Positions 16,009 through 24,987 of a DNA stretch of 26,921 bases are shown one piece after another. How positions within the stretch are numbered: the stretch's first letter is position 1; each line of letters begins with the position of its first letter. Source of the stretch: an uncultured Porphyromonadaceae bacterium. GTDB lineage: Bacteria; Bacteroidota; Bacteroidia; Bacteroidales; Muribaculaceae. A program made the position numbers and the translations under genes. The notes under the pieces were generated by a model, which was given only the letters and a program-made list of their open reading frames with translations, searched no databases and was not told the DNA's origin. The stretch lies in the NCBI GenBank assembly GCA_947176615.1, contig CAMWRO010000006.1, forward strand, positions 1 through 26,921, given 5' to 3'.

Positions 16009-19000
16009 ATGGGAAAAAATCTGATTGAACATTGCCGCACGCGGTTGTTCCGCGCTGCAATGGTTGCAATGTGCCTGTTGACAAGTATCGGCTTTGTCAA
16101 TGCAGAGGTCATCACCGTCACCGGCACCGTGACCTCGGCTGCCGACGGCGAGCCTCTGATCGGCGCGACCGTTATGGTCAAAGGCACTGCCAACGGTACA
16201 AGCACCGATATTGACGGCAATTACTCCATTAAAACCGAGACAGGCGCAGTCCTGACATTCACCTATGTCGGCATGACTACCCGCGAGGAGACCGTTACCG
16301 GTCCGCGCCTCGACATTGCACTGCTCGAAAACTCCGAAGTCCTCGACGAGGTTGTCGTTGTCGGTTACGGTGTGCAGAAAAAGAAACTCGTCACCGGCGC
16401 TACCGCCCAGATAAAGGGTGACGAAATCGCCAAGATGAACACCACATCGCCCCTTCAGGCAATGCAGGGCCAGCTCCCCGGCGTGAACATCGCCAGCGAG
16501 TCGGGCCAGCCCGGTTCCGGCATGAAGGTGACCATCCGCGGTCTCGGCACCGTCGGTAACGCAGCCCCCCTTTACCTTATCGACGGTATCGGCGGCGACA
16601 TCTCGACCCTTAACCCCGCCGACATCGAGTCAATCGACGTGCTGAAGGATGCCGCCTCGGCAGCTATCTACGGTGCGCAGGCAGCCAACGGCGTTGTGCT
16701 CATCACCACCAAGCAGGGCCGCGAAGGGAAAGCCAAAGTCACATTTGACGGCTACTTCGGATGGCAGAGCGCGGCCAAGACAACCAAGATGCTCAACGCT
16801 CAGCAGTATATGACAATCATGGACGAGCAGGCGCTCAACAGCGGCTCGGCTCCTTACAACTGGGAAAACATCCACGACATCTGGCGTTATGATGCCGACG
16901 GCAACCGTCTCGGTGTCATCGATACCGACTGGGTAGGGCAGATGTTCCATGACAACGCCAAGACTCAGAGCTACACTGTCGGCGTGACCGGCGGTTCGGC
17001 CACTTCGACCTATGCCGTCTCTCTCGGTTACATCAATCAGGAGGGTATCGTGGGCGGTCCCGAGGTGTCCAACTACTCCCGTTACAACTTCCGTGTCAAC
17101 AGCGACCACAAGCTGTTCGGCAACCTGCTGACAGTGGGCGAGCAGGTCAGCTTCGTCTACACCAAGTCGCGCGGCGTGGGTGTCGGAAACCAGTACAACA
17201 ACACCCTGCGCGGCGCGTTTGACTCGACCCCGCTTACTCCGGTCTACAATGCCGACGGCGAGTACAACAACACTACCGGCAGCGACTGGTATCAGAACAA
17301 CGGCAACCCCTACGGTTCCATGATGGTCAACACCAACAACGAGACAAAGAATGCCACCTTCTCGGGTAACGCCTACGCTCAGTTGGAACCCGTCAAGAAC
17401 CTCAAAATCCGCACTGTCTTCGGTGCCGTTTACGGATCGAGCGAATATCGCAGCTTTACTCCCATATATGAGTTCTCGCCTTATTCCTATAACACTTACA
17501 CCCGCGTGGCTCAGAACATGAACCACTCCCTCGGCATGACATGGACCAATACCGCCGCCTATGATTTCAACATCAAGGACCATGCGTTCAACGTCCTCGT
17601 CGGCATGGAGGCTTACCGTTATGAAGGCACTTATCTTGGCGGCAATCAGGCTTATCTGAAAGAAGGATTTGACACATGGCAGTATGCGTGGATCAACAAC
17701 GGTACCGCCGCCACAACCGCCAACGGCCTTGGAGCCGCAGGCAATCCCCACGACCAGTCACGCTCGGTTTCCTACTTCGGTCGTATCGGCTGGAACTGGC
17801 AGGAAAAATACATGGTCAACGTGACCGTGCGTCGCGACGGTTCTTCCAAGTTTGCGAGCGGACACCGTTTCGGTACATTCCCCTCGGTATCGGCAGGCTG
17901 GAACATGTCGAGCGAAAAATTTATGGAATCAGCGCGCACATGGCTTGACTTCCTCAAGATTCGAGCAAGCTGGGGACGCGTTGGTAATCAGAACATTGAC
18001 AACTACCAGTACCTCGCCCCGATAAAAGTTTCCAACACTCATTACTTCTTCGGACAATATCTTGGCCCCAACGGCGTTTATAATGAAGGATACGATACGA
18101 CACTTGCCGACAACTGGGGAGCTTATCCGTCTCGAATCGCTAACTTTGACGTCACTTGGGAGACTTCGGAACAGACCAATATCGGTTTTGACGCACGACT
18201 GTTCAACAGCCGCCTCGCCATCAACTTCGACGCTTATTGGAAAAACACCAAAGACTGGCTCGTTCCCGCCCCGATTTTGGCTACCGTCGGTACAGGCGCG
18301 CCCATCATCAACGGTGGTGATGTCAAGAACACCGGTATAGAATTGAACCTGACATGGAACGACGTTATAGGGAAAGATTTCTCTTACAGCATCGGCGTAA
18401 ACGGTGCTTGGAACAAGAACAAAGTCGGCTCCATCCCTACTGAAGATGGTATAATCCACGGTAATACCAACGAACTGTATGACAACTCCTATGAGTTCTA
18501 CCGCGCCGAGAACGGCCGTCCCATCGGCTACTTCTGGGGTCTGAAAACCGACGGTATCTTCCAGAACCAGAAAGAAATCGACGAGTGGATTCTCGCAGGC
18601 AACGGAACTCTTCAGGACAACCCGCAGCCCGGCGACGTGCGTTTCCTCGACATCGACCATGACGGAAAGATTGACGACAACGACCGCGTAGACCTCGGAA
18701 ACGGCATGCCCAAGTTTACCTACGGATTCAACATCAACCTCTATTATAAGAACTTTGACCTCGGCCTCGTTGCCACCGGCGCTGCCGGATTCAAGATTGT
18801 ACAATCCTACCGTAACCAAGTGAACAAAAACTCCAACTACACCACCCGCATTCTCGACCGTTGGACCGGCGAGGGAACATCCAACAAGATTCCCCGCGTC
18901 ACCGATTCCAACATCAACTGGATGTTCAGCGACCTCTATACTCAGGACGGCGACTATCTGCGTCTCTCCAACCTGACTATCGGTTACAACTTCGCTCCGC

Positions 19001-19188
19001 TGATCAACCAGAAGTGGTGCAGTCAGGCCCGTCTCTACTTCCAAGTGCAGAATCTCGCCACTTGGACCAAGTATGACGGCATGGACCCCGAAATCGGCTA
19101 CGGTACATCCAACTGGGTGTCAGGTGTCGACCTCGGTTACTACCCGCGTCCCCGCACTTATCTTATCGGTGTAAATCTTTCGTTTTAA
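16009..19188 (+). CDS. SusC-like TonB-dependent outer-membrane transporter
   Basis: The 1059-residue protein imports glycan oligosaccharides across the outer membrane using TonB energy, working with the SusD-like lipoprotein encoded next. It has a signal peptide (cut after FVNA, residue 32), a carboxypeptidase-D regulatory-like domain (about 33-108, TGTVTSAADGEPLIGATV), and the TonB box/plug start LDEVVVVGYGVQKKK (about 112-126). A plug follows to about residue 235 (QGQLPGVNI, IRGLGTVGNAAPLYLIDG, AAIYGAQAANGVVLITTK), then a 22-strand-type barrel ending in GVNLSF with a terminal Phe. No STN domain is present, consistent with control by HTCS rather than an anti-sigma pathway. It is the first gene of the plus arm, with a strong promoter; the SusD-like gene begins 29 bases downstream. 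Confidence 0.97.
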   Translation: MGKNLIEHCRTRLFRAAMVAMCLLTSIGFVNAEVITVTGTVTSAADGEPLIGATVMVKGTANGTSTDIDGNYSIKTETGAVLTFTYVGMTTREETVTGPRLDIALLENSEVLDEVVVVGYGVQKKKLVTGATAQIKGDEIAKMNTTSPLQAMQGQLPGVNIASESGQPGSGMKVTIRGLGTVGNAAPLYLIDGIGGDISTLNPADIESIDVLKDAASAAIYGAQAANGVVLITTKQGREGKAKVTFDGYFGWQSAAKTTKMLNAQQYMTIMDEQALNSGSAPYNWENIHDIWRYDADGNRLGVIDTDWVGQMFHDNAKTQSYTVGVTGGSATSTYAVSLGYINQEGIVGGPEVSNYSRYNFRVNSDHKLFGNLLTVGEQVSFVYTKSRGVGVGNQYNNTLRGAFDSTPLTPVYNADGEYNNTTGSDWYQNNGNPYGSMMVNTNNETKNATFSGNAYAQLEPVKNLKIRTVFGAVYGSSEYRSFTPIYEFSPYSYNTYTRVAQNMNHSLGMTWTNTAAYDFNIKDHAFNVLVGMEAYRYEGTYLGGNQAYLKEGFDTWQYAWINNGTAATTANGLGAAGNPHDQSRSVSYFGRIGWNWQEKYMVNVTVRRDGSSKFASGHRFGTFPSVSAGWNMSSEKFMESARTWLDFLKIRASWGRVGNQNIDNYQYLAPIKVSNTHYFFGQYLGPNGVYNEGYDTTLADNWGAYPSRIANFDVTWETSEQTNIGFDARLFNSRLAINFDAYWKNTKDWLVPAPILATVGTGAPIINGGDVKNTGIELNLTWNDVIGKDFSYSIGVNGAWNKNKVGSIPTEDGIIHGNTNELYDNSYEFYRAENGRPIGYFWGLKTDGIFQNQKEIDEWILAGNGTLQDNPQPGDVRFLDIDHDGKIDDNDRVDLGNGMPKFTYGFNINLYYKNFDLGLVATGAAGFKIVQSYRNQVNKNSNYTTRILDRWTGEGTSNKIPRVTDSNINWMFSDLYTQDGDYLRLSNLTIGYNFAPLINQKWCSQARLYFQVQNLATWTKYDGMDPEIGYGTSNWVSGVDLGYYPRPRTYLIGVNLSF

Positions 19189-19217
19189 CAACCTATAACT
19201 GAAATAGAACAATCACA

Positions 19218-20903
19218 ATGAACAAGTTCAAATTCAATATACTGACTCTCGGGATGGCTGCCGTCGTGGCTGTGGGCGCAACTTCGTGTGCCGACAGTTT
19301 CCTCGATGTCAACTCCAAGACCGAGTCAACGACCGGCAACTTTTACAAGACCGAGGGTGACGCATGGCGCGCGCTGATCGGTTGTTACGACGGATGGCGT
19401 CAGGTCGCATCCGGCCTTGGCGGTGTCAACAACTTCTACATCGCCTCTACAATCATGAGCGACGAATGTTATGGCTCGACCGGTAACGGCGACGATTACA
19501 AGGCTCAGATTCTTGACCGTTTCGATCAGGCTCAGGGTCCGTCAGAACTGTTGATTTTCCAAGATACATGGAAATTGTATTATGCCGGTGTTTATCGCTG
19601 CAACGAGCTGTTGCTCCACGAAAACGACATCGCTTGGAACGAAAATGGCGTGAACCACAGCCTCTACATCGGCGAGGCACGCGCTCTCCGAGCCATCATG
19701 TACTTTGACATGGTGCGCCTGTGGGGAAACATCCCCTTGTTCCTCGAACCCTCGCAGGACAACCGCGCACAGGCCGATCCCGCCGAAGTTTATGCACATA
19801 TTTTCGAGGATTTGAAATTTGCCGCCGAAAATATACCCGCCGATGCCAATCTCGGTACCTCCAACTTTGGCCGCGTGACCAAGTATGCCGCCGAGGCTAT
19901 TCTTGCCCGTGCCTACCTCTATTATACCGGCTACTACGGTAAAGAACCCGGCTTCACCGCCGAGGACGGCACTGTCATCGGCGCTGTCACCAAGGCTGAC
20001 GCTCTCGCAGCTGTCGAGGATGTCATCACAAGCGGAAAATATGAGCTTGTCGACGAGTTCAAGAACCTCTGGCCCGCAGCTTCGCTCGTGCCCGTTGAAG
20101 GAAAAATCGGCTGGGCCGAGACTTCGACCTACGCAGGCGATGCCAACAGCGAAGTGATTCTCGCCATGAACTTCACCCCGACTCAGGACTATGACGGAAA
20201 CAACGACTCTAACCGTTGGCTCGTCATGATGGGTATGCGCGGTCTCAACTATACCCCCTACGGCAAAGGCTGGGGCGCATGCAACGTGACAGCCTCGATG
20301 CGCAGCAAGTTTGTCGGTGCCGACAACCGCCTGAGCGCATCGGTGATCGACCTCGTCGGCGAGGGTGTCAACTCCCTTGACAGCTATAGCACTCAGGTCA
20401 ATGACTGGCGCGAATATACCGGCTACACCGTTAAAAAATACACTCCGCTCGTATTCGGCGACAACACTTCGCCCGCGACCAATCCCACCGGTACCGCCGG
20501 TTTTCAGGAATGTAACGCGCAGCCTTGGGTAATCATGCGCTATGCCGACGTTCTGTTGATGGCTGCCGAGCTTGGGTCGGGTAATGCCGCCCAATACATG
20601 CACGCAATCCGCAGTCGTGCCGGTCTCGGCGATGTTGCCGTGAATCAGAAGAACATCATGGACGAGCGCGCCCGCGAACTCGCGTTTGAAGGAATCCGTT
20701 ACTGGGACCTTCTCCGTCAGGGTGTCGACGTGATGGCCGATGCCGTCGTTGCAAGCGCCGGCAATGTCACCAGCGGCGGTGTCGCTGCCACTGTGACCTA
20801 TGACCGCGCCAAGATTGTCGCCACTCAGGGTCTGTCGCGTATCCCCAACGACCAGATTACGCTCTCCAACGGTGTGTTGAAACAGAATCCGGGCTGGAAT
20901 TAA
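19218..20903 (+). CDS. SusD-like surface glycan-binding lipoprotein
   Basis: This 561-residue lipoprotein (lipobox GATSC, Cys24) is the RagB/SusD partner that caps the SusC-like barrel and delivers oligosaccharides. The N-terminal region FLDVNSKTESTTGNFYKTEGDAWRA in pieces matches the SusD N-terminal domain, and the helical TPR-type core is followed by the C-terminal segment with NIMDERARELAFEGIRYWDLLR, a hallmark of the family. An acidic residue follows the lipid cysteine (CADSF), consistent with surface display. It lies 29 bases after susC and 44 bases before the next lipoprotein gene, so all are likely on one transcript. In the B. ovatus xyloglucan locus the SusD homologue is called SGBP-A. 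The ligand itself cannot be read from sequence. Confidence 0.96.
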   Translation: MNKFKFNILTLGMAAVVAVGATSCADSFLDVNSKTESTTGNFYKTEGDAWRALIGCYDGWRQVASGLGGVNNFYIASTIMSDECYGSTGNGDDYKAQILDRFDQAQGPSELLIFQDTWKLYYAGVYRCNELLLHENDIAWNENGVNHSLYIGEARALRAIMYFDMVRLWGNIPLFLEPSQDNRAQADPAEVYAHIFEDLKFAAENIPADANLGTSNFGRVTKYAAEAILARAYLYYTGYYGKEPGFTAEDGTVIGAVTKADALAAVEDVITSGKYELVDEFKNLWPAASLVPVEGKIGWAETSTYAGDANSEVILAMNFTPTQDYDGNNDSNRWLVMMGMRGLNYTPYGKGWGACNVTASMRSKFVGADNRLSASVIDLVGEGVNSLDSYSTQVNDWREYTGYTVKKYTPLVFGDNTSPATNPTGTAGFQECNAQPWVIMRYADVLLMAAELGSGNAAQYMHAIRSRAGLGDVAVNQKNIMDERARELAFEGIRYWDLLRQGVDVMADAVVASAGNVTSGGVAATVTYDRAKIVATQGLSRIPNDQITLSNGVLKQNPGWN

Positions 20904-20947
20904 TGAGACATCCATCTATCTATAAATAATAAACAGTTCAATCATTT

Positions 20948-22786
20948 ATGAATCTTAAACATCTCTATTTGCTACTGGCAGGAATGATGGTTATGTTGTT
21001 CAGCGCCTGCTCGGCCGATGACCATGATCTGCCTGCTCCCGATGTTACGGTCGACGACCTTGCCGAGGGAATCTCGTTCTCGGTTACACGCGATGCCGAC
21101 AACCCCAACATCGTCTATCTGAAAAGTCTCCTCCCGTCCTCCTATCAGGTGGTGTGGGAGCACCCTATGGGCCGCACTCAGGCTGCAGAATGCACTCTGC
21201 GCATGCCTTTTGACGGAAACTACGAAGTAAAGTTCGGTGTCAATACCCGTGGCGGCTATGTATGGAGCAATCCTGTGGCTTTCACTATTGAAGACTTCTG
21301 TGCCGACTTTGTTGCCGGTGAGGCTTGGGAATTCCTCGCCGGTGGTGCGGGCAACTCCAAGACTTGGGTGCCTGACAACGGTAACTATGGCATGAAACAA
21401 GGCTTTTACTCATGCTTTGACCCCTCGACCGTTCATGCTGACATGATTAACAACAACGGCAACTGGACAACCGAGAGCAAGACTTGGTGGGAACCTGCCA
21501 ACGGTGACGTGGGCATCACCGATGCCGACCTCATCGGAGAGATGACTTTCTCGCTGCAGGGTAAGGCCGGTGTGTCTGTGAAATTTGAAAACGGTATCTC
21601 TCCCGCTGTTCAGGAAGGTATCTTCAACTTTGACTCCGACGGCTATACCATGTCGATTGACGGCGCGCAGCTCCTCCACGCACTTTGGGCCGACGACAAG
21701 TCAGAGGACTGGAGCAAAGGTCTTCAGGTTCTCGTCCTTACCAAGGACCAGCTCATGATCGGCAACTACCGCAGCGAGGCCCTCTCGGGCGAAGGCCGCT
21801 GTATCTACTGCTGGAACTTCGTGTCCAAGGAGTATGCCGACAGCTACGTTCCCCCGGTTGTGACCGAAGAACCCACTCCCACGCCTCCCGACGGTTGGAA
21901 AAACGCCCTCGAAAACCAAGTGGCCTATTGCTCTTGGAATCTTGATGCCGACGTTCCTTTTGACTGGTTCACTCTTGACGGAACCCGCAAGAACGGCTAT
22001 GCCGCCCCCGGCGACTATCCTTCGGCCTACACTCCCGTTGAATTTGACGATCCCCTCAAGCTGAAACTCGCCACTCTCAGCCGCGAGATGTTCACGCTGA
22101 CTACTCCCGCCGGTTCTGTCGAGGGTACTTACTCGATTACCGATGACGGTTTCATCAAGTTTGACACCTCGCTCGGCGCAACCCTGATTGCAGGTGACAA
22201 GATGTTCTTCCAGACCGATACCGACAACGCTCTGCGCGTTCTCACCTATGATACTGACGACCTCGGCCGCATCAGTGACCTGTGGGTAGGTGTCAAGGAA
22301 ACCGATTTCTCAGGCAAGGGCGTGCAGTATGTCGGCTACCACTTTGTCGCTGACTTCGGCGGCAGCGAAGGTCCCACAGCCTACAAGGTCGGACTCGGCT
22401 ACAACAATACCTCTGACTGGACAATGATCGAGGGCGAGTATGTCTATGTGACCACCCCCGGCACCTACACTCTCACTGTCAGCGGTTCAAATCAGGCTCT
22501 TGACGCTCTCCTCTGGGTAGACGCATTCAAGTTGCTCAAGGATTACCCCAACTGTGATGTCGTAATCAAGAAAATACTTGTCGACGGCAAAGACCTTCCG
22601 TTTGACGACTCTGCAATCTCCCGCAGCGAGGGTGACTCTCCCACAACAGCCCGTCGCTACATCTGCAACGCATGGGGACTCGCCTCTTGTTTCCCGAGCA
22701 CAGAAGTGTTCCTGTTCAACGACAAGATCGAGGTCACCGTTGATATTATCTTTGACAACGGTAAACCGTTCATTACTGAAGAATAA
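20948..22786 (+). CDS. Putative surface glycan-binding lipoprotein (PKD-like N-terminal domain)
   Basis: The 612-residue product is a lipoprotein (lipobox FSAC, Cys21) with acidic residues just after the cysteine (CSADDHD), consistent with export to the cell surface. An N-terminal PKD/Ig-like domain (about 30-115) leads to a beta-rich domain with aromatic segments (about 120-300; AWEFLAGG, SKTWVPDNG, ESKTWWEP). A proline-rich linker (about 301-315) follows, then a second beta-rich region (about 316-612; WKNALENQVAYCSW, GTYSITDDGFIKF, GTYTLTVSG, LLWVDAFKLLKDYPNC). No catalytic motif is recognised. Its place directly after susCD is that of SGBP-B proteins, which bind the same polysaccharide as the locus enzymes. 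I do not recognise it as the B. ovatus xyloglucan SGBP-B. Binding is inferred from position and aromatic richness; an unrecognised enzyme is possible. Confidence 0.75.
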   Translation: MNLKHLYLLLAGMMVMLFSACSADDHDLPAPDVTVDDLAEGISFSVTRDADNPNIVYLKSLLPSSYQVVWEHPMGRTQAAECTLRMPFDGNYEVKFGVNTRGGYVWSNPVAFTIEDFCADFVAGEAWEFLAGGAGNSKTWVPDNGNYGMKQGFYSCFDPSTVHADMINNNGNWTTESKTWWEPANGDVGITDADLIGEMTFSLQGKAGVSVKFENGISPAVQEGIFNFDSDGYTMSIDGAQLLHALWADDKSEDWSKGLQVLVLTKDQLMIGNYRSEALSGEGRCIYCWNFVSKEYADSYVPPVVTEEPTPTPPDGWKNALENQVAYCSWNLDADVPFDWFTLDGTRKNGYAAPGDYPSAYTPVEFDDPLKLKLATLSREMFTLTTPAGSVEGTYSITDDGFIKFDTSLGATLIAGDKMFFQTDTDNALRVLTYDTDDLGRISDLWVGVKETDFSGKGVQYVGYHFVADFGGSEGPTAYKVGLGYNNTSDWTMIEGEYVYVTTPGTYTLTVSGSNQALDALLWVDAFKLLKDYPNCDVVIKKILVDGKDLPFDDSAISRSEGDSPTTARRYICNAWGLASCFPSTEVFLFNDKIEVTVDIIFDNGKPFITEE

Positions 22787-22808
22787 ACCAAACAGTTAGA
22801 ATTAAGCA

Positions 22809-24926
22809 ATGAAGAAAAATATATTACTGTCAGGTATTGTGGCACTTGCATTCGGTGTGTTCACCGTTGCCTGTGACGATGACGACAACTATGTCATCAA
22901 TACCGACTCGATTATCACTTCGGTCACAACAGGCGATGCCGAGACAACAGCTACGACCGCGACCGTTACAGGCACTGTAGCCGACCTGTCGAGCATGACT
23001 TCGGGCAACTATACCGTGGGTGCCGTTTACTCGACCACTGAAAATCCTGTTGCCGCCGGAACCAAAGCTCCCGGTGTGCTTCAGGAAGACGGCACCACCG
23101 TCGTGACCACCATTACCGGCCTTCAGGATGGTGTTACCTACTATTATGCCACCTATGTCACTCTGCAAGGCAAAGTGACCGAGTATGGCGATGTCAAGAG
23201 TTTCGTTACAACCAGCTCGGCTGTCGGCACGGCTGAAGCCTCGGCTGTCACAGCCTCGACCGCCACTCTCGGCGGCACCGTCAACGGCGTGAGCGACATG
23301 CTTCAGGCAGGGACGCTCGTTCACGGTTTCAAGTATGCCGCCGATGCCTCGATGGTTGAAAACGGTATCGACCTCCCCGTTGAGACTTCGACCAACAGCT
23401 ACACAGCCGTTGTTGACCGCCTCGTTCCCGCTACCACATATTATTATGTGGCCTACATGATGCTCAACGGCGCTCCCGTCTATGGCGATGTCAAGAGCTT
23501 CACCACAACTCTCGGCAATCTCGATGCTGCCGACCCCGATGCCGATTTTGTCGACATGGGTGTCAAGCTCCAGTGGGCCAAGTATAATGTGGGTGCCGAA
23601 AAAGAGTCGCAACTTGGCGGCCTCTACGGTTTCGGCGACGTTACCGGTCTGAATCGTTCCGCTTCGACTGCCGATTACTCTACTTCGTCAATCAGCGGGT
23701 CTGACAACGATGTCGCTGCAAAGGCCGGTATCGGCTTTCTCCCCACACAGGCTGATTTCGAGGCCCTTCTTGCCGCTACGACCCAAGAAGTTGCCGAGGT
23801 TGACGGTGTCAAGGGCATTAAACTGACCTCGACCGTCAACGGTAACACTCTTTTCTTCCCCGCAGCGGGTTCACGCACCGGCGAGGAAGTTACTGCCGAA
23901 GGTCTGATGGGCATCTACATGACCGGTGACGTTGTTGACAACAACGACAGCTATGCCGTCGCCTATGGCTTTGACGGTTCTGAACTCAAGAGTCAGATGG
24001 CTCCTGTCTATACAGGCATGTCGGTCCGCGCAGTTCGCAAGAAAGTAATTGTCGGCAATAACGAACAGGAAATTGACAACTCTAAACTTACAGCCGCCCC
24101 CGACGGCTCTAATTTCCGAATAACTATCTCGTCGGAGTGGAGCGGAGGTGTGAATCCCGTCGACCTCGGTGCTATCGTTCCCGAAAAGCGCATTGTCGCC
24201 CGTTTCAGCCTCTCGGGCGTGACATTTAAAGAAGGAGCTGCCGGTTCTTATCTCGCCCGCATCGGATTTGCCGGAAACGGCTGGGGCATCTCCTACTGGG
24301 ATAATGTTGTCAATCGCGGTACAGCGATTGTTAACGGTGACGGTATCTACACAGTCGCTCTTGATGTGCCCGCTCCTGTTGAAAGCTGCATTATCGCCGC
24401 TATCGACATTGTCGGTATGGCCGATGACCTTGAATCGGTTGATGATGTTTCGGCTGAGTTGCTGAGCGTCCAGATTGACCCTGCCAACGAGCCTGTACAG
24501 TATCTCCCGACTGACATGCCCTACAAAGTGGGTGACTTGGAAGAAAATGGCAATATCCGCGTTGAGCTGAGTGCCTCGTGGGGTAATAACAACTATGCGT
24601 CTGCCTCCTACGGCCCCGGTACTCTCGGCACAAATCTGACTATAACCGGCATTGACGGCAATCTGAAAGCCGACGCTCCCGCGTCGTTTGTCGCACGAAT
24701 CGGATTCGCTTCAGGCGGCTGGTGGCCCTCAATCTGGGATCCCTGTGCAGGTGCTGCCTCTGTCACCGGTGACGGCACTTATGAGATTCAGGCTCCAATC
24801 CAGCCTTCGGGAACCGGATTTGAATGTTTCACTGTCGACATCCTCGGTCTATCTTCGGCTCTCGTTGACCCGTCGTTGTTAAATGTGACCGTCAATGACG
24901 TCTACGTTCCCCTTGTGATTGAATAA
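22809..24926 (+). CDS. Multidomain surface lipoprotein: two Fn3-like domains, Fib_succ_major-like domain, tandem C-terminal modules
   Basis: This 705-residue lipoprotein (lipobox FTVAC, Cys22) has a strongly acidic post-cysteine tail (CDDDDNY), the Bacteroidetes signature for surface export. Two Fn3-like repeats follow (about 33-135 and 140-234; both end in a YYYxxY...YGDVKSF(V/T)TT pattern). Next comes a domain resembling Fib_succ_major/FISUMP (about 245-410: VDMGVKLQWAKYNVGA, FLPTQADFEAL, LFFPAAGSR, SVRAVRK). Two related C-terminal modules (about 430-557 and 580-703) share ARIGFAGNGW (483-492) and ARIGFASGGW (629-638), a nearby W-D pair and similar ends. The modules look like carbohydrate-binding beta-sandwiches, but I cannot name the family. 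It is cotranscribed with susCD and precedes the GH5 gene. A glycan-binding scaffold on the surface is the likely role, by inference. Confidence 0.75.
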   Translation: MKKNILLSGIVALAFGVFTVACDDDDNYVINTDSIITSVTTGDAETTATTATVTGTVADLSSMTSGNYTVGAVYSTTENPVAAGTKAPGVLQEDGTTVVTTITGLQDGVTYYYATYVTLQGKVTEYGDVKSFVTTSSAVGTAEASAVTASTATLGGTVNGVSDMLQAGTLVHGFKYAADASMVENGIDLPVETSTNSYTAVVDRLVPATTYYYVAYMMLNGAPVYGDVKSFTTTLGNLDAADPDADFVDMGVKLQWAKYNVGAEKESQLGGLYGFGDVTGLNRSASTADYSTSSISGSDNDVAAKAGIGFLPTQADFEALLAATTQEVAEVDGVKGIKLTSTVNGNTLFFPAAGSRTGEEVTAEGLMGIYMTGDVVDNNDSYAVAYGFDGSELKSQMAPVYTGMSVRAVRKKVIVGNNEQEIDNSKLTAAPDGSNFRITISSEWSGGVNPVDLGAIVPEKRIVARFSLSGVTFKEGAAGSYLARIGFAGNGWGISYWDNVVNRGTAIVNGDGIYTVALDVPAPVESCIIAAIDIVGMADDLESVDDVSAELLSVQIDPANEPVQYLPTDMPYKVGDLEENGNIRVELSASWGNNNYASASYGPGTLGTNLTITGIDGNLKADAPASFVARIGFASGGWWPSIWDPCAGAASVTGDGTYEIQAPIQPSGTGFECFTVDILGLSSALVDPSLLNVTVNDVYVPLVIE

Positions 24927-24946
24927 GCAGATTGTTTAATAATTTT

Positions 24947-24975
24947 ATTGGCCGACATCTATGGTGTCGGCCAAT
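24947..24975 (+). terminator. Perfect 11-base-pair hairpin between the binding-protein and GH5 genes
   Basis: Bases 24947-24957 (attggccgaca) pair perfectly with 24965-24975 (tgtcggccaat) around a 7-base loop. It is followed by AT-rich but not pure-T sequence (ttatat) and preceded by ttaataatttt. It could be a partial or bidirectional terminator, or an mRNA-stabilising stem that sets a lower level of GH5 relative to susCD. The in-frame ATG at 24961 lies in its loop and is not the GH5 start. Confidence 0.6.
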
Positions 24976-24987
24976 TTATATCTTGCT

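Noticed and set aside
16630..17751. A 373-codon open frame antisense to the susC-like gene
   Set aside because: It lies wholly opposite a well-supported susC coding region, has low-complexity Val/Gly/Asp-rich translation and no recognisable family; it arises from the GC-ending codon use of the real gene.
17929..19044. A 371-codon open frame antisense to the 3' part of susC
   Set aside because: Same mirror-frame effect; no domain, no promoter or leader, and the plus strand is clearly coding.
19542..20915. A 457-codon open frame antisense to the susD-like gene
   Set aside because: Long but fully opposite susD; its translation has no family features and tracks the codon pattern of susD.
22830..23612. 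A 260-codon open frame antisense to the 705-residue lipoprotein gene
   Set aside because: Mirror frame of a gene with a clear lipobox and domains; no independent support.
24961..24987. ATG at 24961 as the GH5 start
   Set aside because: It sits in the loop and arm of a perfect hairpin and places nine residues ahead of a good lipoprotein signal peptide.
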